From assembly GCA_030674185.1 (NCBI GenBank), contig CM060312.1:24880961-24944960 (forward strand): a DNA stretch of 64,000 bases, written 5' to 3'. Below are positions 27,207-38,300 of this stretch, piece after piece (position 1 is the first letter of the stretch; each line of letters begins with the position of its first letter). This DNA comes from Monoplex corrugatus (taxonomy: Eukaryota; Mollusca; Gastropoda; Littorinimorpha; Ranellidae). Position numbers and translations under genes: made by a program. Below the pieces are notes generated by a model. The model was not told the DNA's origin and ran no database searches. It saw only the letters and a list, made by a program, of their open reading frames with translations.

Positions 27207-28760
27207 ATGCAGATATCATCATCAGGTGCCTTGCTGCATGGCGTTGGCGATTATGGAGTTCTATTTGTCTCTATCTCTTGTTGCCTCAAGCATCTCTTCC
27301 ACCTCCCTGTCTTCAGTCACTCTGCAAGTCCATCTAGTATCTTCTCCCTGGGTCTACTCGGTGCTCTCCTTCCCTCCAGCTTTTCCGTTGTGACCAGGTG
27401 CTCCAATTCCCCTTTCCTCATAAAATGGCCTATGAATGTTGCCTGCCTTTTCCTGATCTTCCTTATGAATGATATGCTTGTGTCTGCCTCCTTCAAGACT
27501 GTCTCGTTTGTTTTCTTTGCTGTCCATGGAACTCTCAACATTCTTCTGAGAAACCACATCTCGGCTGCCTCAATCTTGTTCTGGCTTTGCTTGTTGACTG
27601 TCCATGCCTCGCAACCGTCACAGTATTGGTTCTATATAACATTCAAGAACTCTCTTCCTGATGTTAATTGATAGGCATTTGTTGATAAGAATGCTTTCCA
27701 TTTCTTGGATGTTGTTTTGGCTTGGCCGATTCTGCTGGCTATTTCTGATGTGCATCTGCCGTCTAAACTTATCAACCTGTCTCAAGGTTGTGCCGTTTGC
27801 TGTTATTTTGCATGAGGGAATTTCATGTTTTTTACTGATCACCATGACTTGTCTTCCTGCTGTTTAGTTCCAACCCCTTACCTTTGCTTTCTATTTCTAG
27901 TATATTCACAAGGTTTTGTAGGTCCCTTTCACTTTCTGCAATAAGCACGGTGTCATCTGCGTATCGAATGTTATAATTTTTCCTCCAACTCTTAGTCCAG
28001 GGTCTTCCTCTAGGTTTCTCATGATGTTTTCACTGTAAAGTGAAAACAGATCTGGTGATAAAACACAACCCTGTCTGACTCCTCTTTTGATGTTCTGGAA
28101 AGAACTTATATCGTTTCTTATTCTCATTGCAGCTGTTTGTTCCCAATACATATTTCTGATTATTCGTAGATCTTTTCCATCAATATTGAGTCTTTCTAGT
28201 TGGTTGATCAATTCTTCATGTCTTACCCGATCGAAAGCCTTGATATAGTCAACAAAGCATATATATAAATCCTTGTTCACCTCGATTGACCTTTCTATAG
28301 TTCTTAGGATGTATATGGCATTAATAGTTCCTTTCCCTTCCACAAATCCACACTGTTCATCTGCTATTTCTCTTTTGATTCTATTCCTTGTCCTCATCAT
28401 GATTATTTTTAATAGGATCTTGGTTACATGACTCATCAAACTGATTGTGCGATGGAATTCGCATTCTATAGCCCCTGTCTTCCTTGGAAGTGCAATGAAA
28501 ATTGATTTTGACATATCTTTGGGGATTTTTTCAGTGTCGTAAATTTCATTTAGGAGGACTTATTTTTTCTATACCAAATTCCTCCAGGGCTTCAATCATC
28601 TCTTTGGTAATGTTGTCTGGTCCTGGGGCTTTTCCTGGTTTCCTCTTTTTCAATGCTGCGCTAACTTCATCTTTCATTATGGGTGGTCCTTCAAAGTTGC
28701 AGATATACGCAAAGTAATTGTACCGTTTCAGTTCTGTGGTAGATGTCATGGGACAGGAAA
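27207..28760 (-). mobile_element. RTE-X-like LINE, 5'-truncated, reading frame broken
   Basis: The minus strand reads, in order: KAPGPDNITKEMIEALEEFG; a reverse transcriptase (DEQCGFVEGKGTINAIYILR, CFVDYIKAFDRVRHEELI, KRGVRQGCVLSPDLFSLYSE); YADDTVLIAES near 27935-27966; then ECYIEPIL, EMWFLRRMLRVPWTAKKTNE, IRKRQATFIGHF and a 3' end with GAT repeats. Frameshifts separate the blocks (27317-27559, 27618-27845, 27906-28514, 28546-28749). Relatives lie at 44862-45022, 45915-46300 and 61525-61640. Confidence 0.9.
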
Positions 28761-31610
28761 TCGTGGTTTATCGTTTAAACTATAAGACTTGCATGTTCCA
28801 AGTTTTTCCACAAAATGTGATTCCTAAATTGTCTTTTCTGTCCAGTGATGCTGTAAATATACATAGCGGAGCCATGGGTGTTGTTGATTGAATGGCCCAG
28901 CTGGCTGAAATGGTTTATTTTGTTTCTTTGATGTCTGATACCAGACAGGTGTTCTTTGAAATGTGTGTGAAGGCCACAGTTTAATAAAGTTTAAAGCATT
29001 TAGAGTAGCTGACCACGAAGACGTGGGTTTGAAGGCTTAATTGTTTCGTGATTTTCAGTGGCATTTGGAGCCTTTTATCATAAGTGGACAGCACTCAAAA
29101 GGTTATCTTTTACATTTCGGTTTGATTCATGCGTTTGTTCCAAGAGGGTGGATAGTTATTTGTTTCTGAGTTTTGAATAAACCAGCAAGTCAGAGAGGTT
29201 CATGTCTCACCTGTAGACAATTGAGGGCTTTGTAGACAATGAAGGTTGGCTGTAGATAATTAAGGGTCCCTGGTAAACGATTTCGGCTACAGTGGGACTA
29301 GAAGTGTATACAGAATATCCCAGGTGGACGATTTTTTTTTTTACACAGCGCACTGAAGGGTGACAGAGTGGGCTGATGACTGGTCTCTCTCCTGTAGCAG
29401 TTTTAGGCTCAGAGCGGAAAGCACATGATCGACACAGGCTTTTTGATGTTCTATGTATACCAAATCAAAAACTGTAGCTAACCTTACCAGCTTAGCTCTC
29501 TGTCATTGGCCGTAATTCATGACTCTCATGTTACCTGCCTTGACTAATCAGAAGTCTTCCTGCTTAGTGAGTATCGAATCCTGTCTTTCTTCTTCATTTC
29601 TACAGAAAGGACTTGTGCAAACTGAATCTGTCTTGACTTAACTCTCTTCACGTTTTGTCTTGTCAGTTTATCTTTTGACTTTGTTTTCACGCTCTCATTA
29701 TTTCTCTTGTCAATCATGAGCAATTTGAATAGTAAATGTGGGAATTTCGAGCATGAACTATATCCACTGGTCACTGCCATTATAATCTTATCAGGCTCAA
29801 ATACAGAAGCAAGTGAGCGACTTTGCCCATCAATGATCTAGTTTAAACTATGGGTTGAGCATGAACCATGAAGTTCAACTGAGTGCAATGTCAGTCTGTT
29901 CAGACTCCAGAAGGACATCCAGTTGGTGACTGGTTATCAAACCCCAGTTTGGAAGCATAGAGGCCTGCAACCAGGGCCCCGGCTTTCCTTAAAGGAGCAG
30001 CCTGCATTTTTGCACAGAAAATTTGTTTTGACTCAAAAAATCTAATGAATACAACTGCTGTACATGTACACACAGAATACACTAACATGTGTATTTTAAT
30101 CATTGGATAGTGGTTCTGAAAACAGTTTTGCATGCTGTGAGCATAAGATAAACTGGGAGATAGCCTACCTGACAAGGCCATTTTAGAGCAGTTTTTAACA
30201 CTTTAACTTTTTTGTAAAACTAAACCCTTCATCTGACCACCAGACTCACTTTTTGAGACTTGATACTACCCAAACTCAAAAGGAAGTCTGTTGTATTAAT
30301 ATAATGAAGACTTTGATGTTGGTTTACTTTTAATTTGAAACCCATGTTCTTATTGCAAGAGGGCACCAGTCTGGTTGGAGCTCTCATAAAGTAAAATTTC
30401 AAGACACTTTATTATGTATTTGAACCCTTTCACTCCCTTATCTTTATCCAGCAGCTCCTTGCAGGAAAGTGATGGATAAGATTAGGGAATGCAAAAGTAT
30501 GTATCAAAAGTGACACAGCCACACATTCCTGCTTTTCCCATGCATGAACACACATACGCAGAAAGTAACCATACTTGTTTTGTGTCAGAATTGGGCTTTT
30601 TATTACTCATTTCATCAGAATGTGTACACATTTTCACAACAAAACAGCCTACATATGTACAAAAAATATTTCAGCACTTCATACATTTTTTTGCATTAAT
30701 GGGAAATGAACATAACAGAATATCTAAGTGACTATTATTCCTTGACTCTCTGCCATTTGAAGTGAACTGCTAATTTGACTACAGAACATTGTGGGTTTGG
30801 ATGTAAACTATTACTGTTTGGTGTTTAGAAGGTTCAGCTAAATGTGTTCAAAAGAGACTGCGTTTTATTTTGAAATGGACCTTTTAAAAAATATCTATAT
30901 CAAAGATTGATATTAATTACATATTTGTTTTCACCCACAATACACAGGCAAAGATATTGTATCAACTGTGTGAAATTAATGGATCTTTATCAAACCATAA
31001 AGCACAGGTCGGAATATCATAGTGTAACTTGCCTCTTTAATAAAAAGTGTTGGTCTTTTCTGACCCAAGAAACTCATGACAGGATAGTAAAAAGATAAAA
31101 AAAAATGTCTCTGTAAAACAGAATACAGCTCTTTTGAAAAAAAAACCGAATGCAAGGTAAAAAGGATTTCTGAGACCTTTTGTTAATGAAAGATTTTGAG
31201 TGAAACAGTTTTGAAGAACAATCATCTGTTGGTTAGTTACCTGTCCTAAAACATTTCTGACGATAGTTTGGCAACATTGTTGGGAGTAAAATGTGAGTAA
31301 TCCGGCACGCATATGGAAGAAATTTACTTATAGCTATTAAAACATTTGGAATTTGATAATAAGAAATATTCTGTATTCATTCAAACACTAAGAAAGACTT
31401 ACATCCACCAGGCAGCACAAAATTTATGGCAAGTAACTGACATGCACACACACTCTCTCATACATAAACAGGTCTTTTTCTGTTTTTTTAAAATAATTTT
31501 TTCTAACATTTTGAAAATCATTGTAGTATAATTACAAATTGTAAAAGACATACAATGGCAATCCATAAAAACTATTCATTTGTTACCATTACACAGTATA
31601 TTTGTTAACT
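28761..31610. other. intergenic stretch without recognisable genes
   Basis: No exon, RNA gene or clear transposon was seen. A loose repeat of about 24 bp (TGTAGACAATGAAGG-like) occurs at 29213-29285, and AT-rich sequence predominates. All open frames are under 95 codons and look random. Confidence 0.5.
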
Positions 31611-31690
31611 ATTTGTCAGCGCTTAGATTTGATTTAATCAAGATTTTGCGCTATATAAATAAAATATATTATTATTATTATTATTAACTA
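31611..31690 (+). mobile_element. LINE 3' tail (hairpin plus ATT repeats)
   Basis: CAGCGCTTAGATTTGATTTA ... GCGCTATATAAAT followed by (TTA)n, nearly the same as the tail at 518-580. It is an extremely 5'-truncated insertion of the CR1/L2-like family. Confidence 0.8.
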
Positions 31691-31708
31691 CATGATATGT
31701 CAACAAAT

Positions 31709-31804
31709 ACAAAGCACCTAAAAATTATGTTACACTTGTGTAAAAATGTAATGCTTGCAAAGCACCTAAAAATTATGTTACACTTGTGTAAAAATGTAAT
31801 GCTG
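31709..31804 (+). repeat. 48-bp tandem duplication
   Basis: AAAGCACCTAAAAATTATGT ... AAAAATGTAATGCT occurs twice in a row with essentially no difference, so it is recent. Confidence 0.9.
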
Positions 31805-32450
31805 CTTCAATGGCAAAAATAGCTAGAAGGATCTTTTTTTTTATGACTTATTAAAACTGTTCCTTTGATCTCATCTCACATGGATTTTGACAAAAATATA
31901 ACTAGTGGTTTATCATTGCCTTCTGGAGTGGCAGTGCACAAGCAGATGCAGCAAGTTGCAGGGCAGGATTGAAACTGAATGCTAAAAAAACCCAAAGTCA
32001 TGCACATAGTGAGAAAAGAAGGCCAGCAACATCCAAACATTCAAATAAAATAAACAGACCTAGAAAATGTCCAACATATCAAGTGCCGGTATCTAGGATC
32101 TGTAACTGCAAATGACAGCTCCTTCACAAAGATGTGAAAACAAGAATTGGCATGGCAAAACAAAAATGGTCCAGTTAAACAACATATAGAAAGCAGAGGG
32201 CTTCCCAAAGATTTAAAACTGATTGTCCTGAAAATTTTAATTTGACCTGTTTTGATGTATGGTTGCGAAGCCTGGACAATAAGAAAAGACGAAGAAAATA
32301 CGACTTCTCAGAGTCAGATGAACAGACCGACGAACAAATGATAGCGTGTTGAAGGAAGTGAATGTCAGGCGCCAGCTGCTGACAGAGAACAACAAAAGAA
32401 AGCTGAAATATGTAGGTCATGCAATCAAAAATACCCAAAAAAGATATCAT

Positions 32451-33765
32451 CAGGCTGGGGAACAGGTGATCCCAAAAATCTCTGAAAAATAGGCCGGGGT
32501 CCAGGGGCCGCCTAGGCCCCAGTGGGGTCCAGGGGCAATGCCCCTGGTGGGGGGCATAGGGGGGCGAAGCCCCCCAGCCGAAATTAAATTTGAGCATTTT
32601 TGAAGACCCTTTCGTGGCCTCTCGTGATAGGCAAATTACCATGTGGCATGCAAAGAAACCAAACTAAAAACATCTTATTTACCGGGCAGCATGCAAAGAA
32701 ATACAAACCCCCCCCCCAAAAAAAACAACTTATTTTCTTGATGTAATGTAGTGCCTTGCTTCAAAAGTTCAATAATTCAGTCTTCACGAACTGAGTCCCT
32801 GTAATGTTCTACTAAATGATGCATCACCCACAGATTTATTCAAAGTCAAATACTGGCATCAGTCTACTGAGTCTAGTATTGTATATAGTCAACACTCACT
32901 CCACTTTCTTGTATGTGTACTGCAGAGCCTTGGTCAACTGTTCAGTCTTCACAAACTGAGCCCCATAAACAGGTAGTTCCTCTACTAATGATGCATCAAC
33001 CTCAAACTTATTCAAAGTCAAATTAATGGAAACAGTTCATACTTATCATAGTCAACACTCACTATCTCTTCACACAGCATGGTAAGACAACAGGGGACAA
33101 AGAATGTTATAAGTACACTAGTTAAAAAAAACTGGCACGAGAAACCTGTTTTGTCTTGGTAAGGGGGGAGGGGGGGGGCAGCCACAGATCCACTTGCACA
33201 TCTTGGCCTCTCTTGTGGTCCTTTGCTGCTTGTTTCCATACTGACTGATGGCCTTTCCAGCCTTGTTCACTTTGCGAATGCAAGTTGAAACTCTGATCGT
33301 AACCTGCCACTTTTGTTGACTTTTTTCAGTCCAGTCCCATCTCCATTTGTTGCTAATTGATCCTTCGTCAAACGTCTCGTCACAATTTACGATGCGTGAT
33401 ACGCACGACATTTTGCCGATCGTAGACTCTACTGAAGTGTTAGACTCTTGTGAAACATGCAGAAAATGGCTGCGAAAATCGTGTTCACAAACTGATGCGC
33501 CCACCTCGGCAACAGTTTCATAAAACACGCGGAAATACCCTCACAACCGCGGGCGGCACTGCCTTGAAAAATGGTCTGATGAAAACTTGGACTGGAAATA
33601 CTGGATACGGAACGGTAATAGACTCGGAGTGATCAAGTCCTTCATGATTTTTTTTTTCCTCAGCGTTTTTTTTCTTCTTTTTTTCTCGGACCTGTTTTCG
33701 TTTTCTCGGAAGTCGCTTTGAAAAATCTCGGAAATCCTCGGATACGAGGAGAGTTCCCCAGCCTG
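32451..33765. mobile_element. hAT-like non-autonomous DNA transposon (1315 bp)
   Basis: Perfect 13-bp terminal inverted repeats CAGGCTGGGGAAC (32451-32463) and GTTCCCCAGCCTG (33753-33765). Flanks TATCAT / TATGAT may be a damaged target duplication; an 8-bp hAT duplication is not visible. Three GC-rich perfect hairpins lie at 32504-32520, 32529-32547 and 32559-32575 near the left end. CAG-type termini and the inner protein remnant favour hAT. Confidence 0.75.
33118..33528 (-). pseudogene. N-terminal remnant of a hAT-type transposase-like protein
   Basis: Minus-strand frame with ISNKWRWDWTEKSQQKWQ and RKVNKAGKAISQYGNKQ, resembling the 'W-W-D-W' lead and the cysteine-finger region of hAT-derived proteins. 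Expected zinc-binding cysteines are replaced by Ser/Gly. The frame then runs into a C-rich low-complexity tract. No catalytic domain remains. Confidence 0.4.
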
Positions 33766-34504
33766 TATGATGTCAATGGTCCTGCAAGGGAAAGTAGAGG
33801 TGAGGAGGAGAAAGGGACGACCTTACACCTCCTATTTCAACGTCGCTGAGGTCTGTGGTCTGGAGATCCAGATCGCCCATAGATGTCTCAATCAGGTGAC
33901 CTGAAGAAAAATTGTGATGTCGAGTGTGGCTCCTACCATTGATCCCAGGAGGGAGAGAGTTGAGGTGAGAAGTGTACAGTGTCATTTTTCAAACTAAAAT
34001 GCTGTCTGCTTGAATCAAAAGAGCACGCACACAAGCACACACACACACACAAAACATGTGTGACCCTTTCTCATAAAATCAAACATAAAGCGCATTTTGC
34101 ACATTTGACTTTCTTTTATACAAAAAAGAAGACAGACTCTACAGTTTACAATGATACCAATTTCATTTCTCTACTGTAACAATTGATGGAGATGTGGTGT
34201 TTTAAAGCCTTCGAATGCAGTACTGGCCATTTTGAGAAAACAATCTTCAAAGATTTTGATCACGCCATGACTGAAGGTCTTAGCAGCAGGTCTAAATCTC
34301 ATTGTAATTTATCAAAACTTCATAACTGGATAAAATGCAATACAATTCATAATTTCTTTTGTTGATTTGTTTTCAACTAGTGAGATAACAGGACTGCAGA
34401 CATCAAAAACGTCAAAGTCAGCACTACAATCATCTTCTGTTCACACTAAAGTTCATTCTTTTCAAAACATGTGAATGGAAATGAGAAATGATAGAACAGA
34501 CATC

Positions 34505-34930
34505 TAGGCAAGAAGAGTGGCTGAATGATTCAGACGTTCACTTGCCAATGACTGAAACTTTCCAGGGTTTGTTTCCCTTTGAGACCTTGAGTTTTCTCTG
34601 CAGTTTGACCAGAAAATCAAACTGAATGTCTAGTCCTTTGGAAGGGGACGAAAAACAAGTCTGACCCATGTGCCTTCTAGCTGCATATGCTAAAGATCCC
34701 ATGTCAATTAAAAATCGTGAAGAGCTGGGCATTCGCTTGGCTACCCTGGTATAAGACATTGGAAAGATAGGTTCATTTCCCCCGTTCTTCCCCTTGAAGG
34801 CCAATTAGTCTTCTTCGTTTTTCTAAATGTAGAGTCTTGATATAAAAAAAAAAAAAGGGTGGCGTGGCACTCATCAAACATGCATTCAATGAGAAGAGCA
34901 GCTGGAGTTTCACTTGTTAAATCCATTGTG
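34505..34930 (+). mobile_element. tRNA-derived SINE, plus-strand copy
   Basis: Head GGCTGAATGATTCAGACG and GGGTTTGTTTCCC, then a body matching the minus-strand copy at 10801-11217, with an A-rich patch before the end. Confidence 0.75.
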
Positions 34931-35104
34931 ACAAAAAAAAAAAAAAAAAAAAATCCAGATGAATATTAACGTGAACCTCAAACAGCAAACAGCTAATTTT
35001 CATTATCTGACTCATGATCATCTTTCTGGGCCTCTAGGGCAACTCAGCCTGCAGAACTTACATGCCTAAGAGCATCATACCTTGCATCATATCTACGTAA
35101 CTCA

Positions 35105-35167
35105 TTTACACACACACACACAAACATATATGTGCACACGCACACACACACACACACATACACACAC
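35105..35167. repeat. (CA)n microsatellite
   Basis: Interrupted CA repeats about 80 bp downstream of the NOL9 stop codon, in its presumed 3' UTR. Confidence 0.9.
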
Positions 35168-35244
35168 AGGAAGCAGCTACCAGCTTGCGCTCAATGCCCA
35201 ACAGCCACATAACATGTACATATATGTTCAATGGATGATGAAGG

Positions 35245-35340
35245 TCAGTTGCGTCGTGGCATGCGACAACGAGGTCTCACAGGGGCCAGGGCCATAGCAG
35301 GTTCAAGAGCATCAATGTAAGGTACATCTTCCGTGTAACC
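35245..35340 (-). CDS. NOL9: NOL9 last exon (I), coding part
   Basis: Acceptor ATCTTTCAG. It encodes GYTEDVPYIDALEPAMALAP and a basic tail ending MPRRN, then TGA at 35247-35245. The VPYI motif followed by a basic C-terminus fits NOL9. No polyadenylation signal could be assigned downstream. Confidence 0.88.
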   Translation of the reverse strand, partial: GYTEDVPYIDALEPAMALAPVRPRCRMPRRN

Positions 35341-38300
35341 CTGAAAGATAATGGTCATGTTATTCTTTTTACAATTTGAAAGATAATCATCATATTACAC
35401 TTTTTACAATTTGAAAGATACAATTTGAAAGATAACTGTTGTGTTACAGATTTTACCCAGATTTCGTGTTTCTCGAGATCACTGTGACCTTGACGAAACT
35501 TTATTTGAAATGAAACTTTATGTGCACCAGCAACTAAGGGTAATGGTAGACTGCTGCACATGCCTTCCTCAAAAGATGCTTATTTGAGTTTTTGGTCTGT
35601 GTGATCTGTGATCTTGACCTTGTCCTCCAAACTGGTGCCTTCATGACTCCTCCACCGTCCCACATCTTTGACCAAAATTTTTAGATTCTCCTGTTAAAAC
35701 CTGAGAAAGTCTTGTGCACACACTTTTCTCATGACAGACACATACTTCTTTCCCATTAATATAAAACAACCTCCTTTAAAAACAACAACAAACAAACAAA
35801 AACAACAGAACACAAGGGAAGTTAATAAAAAAAAAAATTACCTGCTCCATTTTAGCAATGTAATATGGAGCAAACATCCCCCAAATGTTCTAAGCACAAA
35901 CAGGGCTTAAATTACCTAAAATTGCTTCCACATATCTCACTTCCCTAGAGCCAAAAATCACTTTATACATGTACCCAATTATCAATCCTAAGAGAATATA
36001 TGCAAGGCTTTATCGAACACATACAGGTGAATGGACCAGCAAGGTAGAAAATGACAGGAAGAAATGATAGAAAACAAAGAACAAAGCAGAAAAAGTGGGA
36101 GGAATTTCAAGCACAGAATTTTCTTCAGGTGGGCATCCTATTTATACTGAAAGAGCCCCCAGCATCCCCATGGGGGTCACAAACAAACAAACTTTGTGCA
36201 TGTGAGCTTCCAGTTCACCATGCTGTTTAGGGTCTGGAAAATAAAACAGTAAGGGACAGGGGATGGGCATTAACCACCTAATGCTGGCCCGGAGAAAAGG
36301 TGAGCTCTCTATAACCTCACTCCCCTATGATCTCAGGGTTATAGGACAACTGTTACCTCTTCTTGTCTGCAATGTACTGCTACCTCCACTTTCAGGCCAC
36401 AGAACTGACAGACGAGAGAGACAAAAAGGTTGTCTTCCAATTTCAGCCTTTAGAAGACTGAACAAGAGGTGTGGCAAGACCATGGCATCAGACGTGCAGC
36501 ACCCTGCTGTATTGCTGAGACCTGGACAACCTACTTACAACCCATTCGACAACTAGAATGGTTCTGCCAAAGACGTCTCTGCAAGATCTGCAACATCAAG
36601 TGGCCAGACTTGAGTGTCCAACCTTCAAACTCTAAAAAAGAGGGCTTGCCAAAAACTTGAGTGTCTATTCATCAAATGCCAGTTCGTTCGACAGGATATT
36701 TGGAACACAAAAGACATTCTAAAGATATTCCCATATGGAGATCTAAAACAAGGACACAGTAGTAGTAGTAGGCCTCCCTCGGTCATGACTGACCATGGAC
36801 AAAGTACATCCATTCTAATGTCTAGATGGGCTGTCTACTTGGTCCAAGCAGCGTCGCCCGTGACTGTACAGACCAATGCGAGAGAGGCAGCGGTCGCATG
36901 TGTATTCTGATGCTGGTCTGTTGGCTGTCATCCCTTTTCTGCGAACTCGCTTTTCTGCTGCAGCAGCTGACAGTTTGTCCTCACCAATCCGCAGCTGTTT
37001 CTTGAGAGTAGTTCTCCAGCTGTTGCGGTTGTCTGCGAGGTCCTCCCAGGACTCAGTGTTGATCTCAAGCGCCTTCATGTCACGCTTGCAAACGTCTTTG
37101 TATCTCAGCTGTGGGCGGCCAATGTTTCTCTGCCCTGTGGCAAGCTCACCATAAAGGATGTCTTTTGGGATGCGACCATCTTCCATGCGGCGAACGTGGC
37201 CCAACCAGCGCAGCCGACGCTGTCTCAGCATGGTATGCATGGTTGGGAGGCCAGTGCGGGTTAGGACTTCGGTGTTGGTCAAGTATGCGCCGTAGGCTTC
37301 TCAGGTGGAAGGTATTGAGCCTTTTCTCCTGATGAGCATGCGTGGTCCACGCCTCGCTGCCATACAGCAAGGTGCTGAGGACACAGGCGTTGTATACAGC
37401 CATCTTTGTCTTTGTGGTCAGCTTGGGATTTGTCCACACCCTTTGTGTGAGGCGATAACCTCCCCCTTGACACAGAGATCGACAAGAGGATCGGGAAGGC
37501 AGCCACAACCAGGAAAAACACTACAGTGATACTCTGATCAGCTGTGGCATCAACACCATCAACACTGCCTGCAACAGAGACTACTGGGAACAGCAGTGCA
37601 CTCAGGACACAATCACACATGAATAATTCTGAACAGCTGCTATTCAACAGAAGAGGGAGCAGCTGATATAAAACATGGGGTTACAAGACTCCTCCTCCTG
37701 CAATGCCTGCAGAACATGTGTTAGGTGCTGAAGACTAATATGTTTATTCATCTCTTGATTTGACAGATAAGTCCATCATCATCATCACCATCATCATCAT
37801 TAATTTCAAGCTGCTCTCTGATTTTCTGTTTCAACATTCATGATGACGATTCTTTGAAACAGACCCAAATAATGTCATGTTCCAATGTGTTGATGAGTGG
37901 TGGCCCAACAAGTCAAGTTTATCTGGGAAGCAGAAAAAGCGGAAGGTACAAGATTCAAATCATGCTGGGAGAAGCACTTTTCTCTTCCCTCCACTAAACC
38001 TTCAGTGATGATCTGGATGCTAGTCTTCTGGAAGAGAAGATAAACTAAGATCCCAAACCAACTTGTATTCACAACATGCAAAACAACCCATGACAACAAA
38101 GAGGTTGGCCATGGCAAAAGCCAAGATACTCACTGTCAGATGTTAGAAAAAAAAAAAAACGAACAAAAAAAAAAAGCAACAGTAAAAAAAAATACTGTAG
38201 TTGTCTATATTCACTACCAAAGAAGACTCGGTACCCAAAAAACAGAGCACTTGCACTGTGTGGGACAAACAACTACCATGATGAACATACAAGTATTTGA

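Larger units (their letters stand above)
31918..33960 (+). mobile_element. decayed RTE-like LINE split by a nested DNA transposon
   Basis: The left part (to 32450) reads GLKLNAKKT, TRIGMAKQK and LLTENNKRKLKYVGHAIKN in shifted frames. The right part (from 33766) continues with RRRKGRPYTSYFNVAEVCGL and CLNQV, the equivalent of the 3' region in 7715-8205. The 1.3-kb insert 32451-33765 separates the two halves. Confidence 0.8.
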
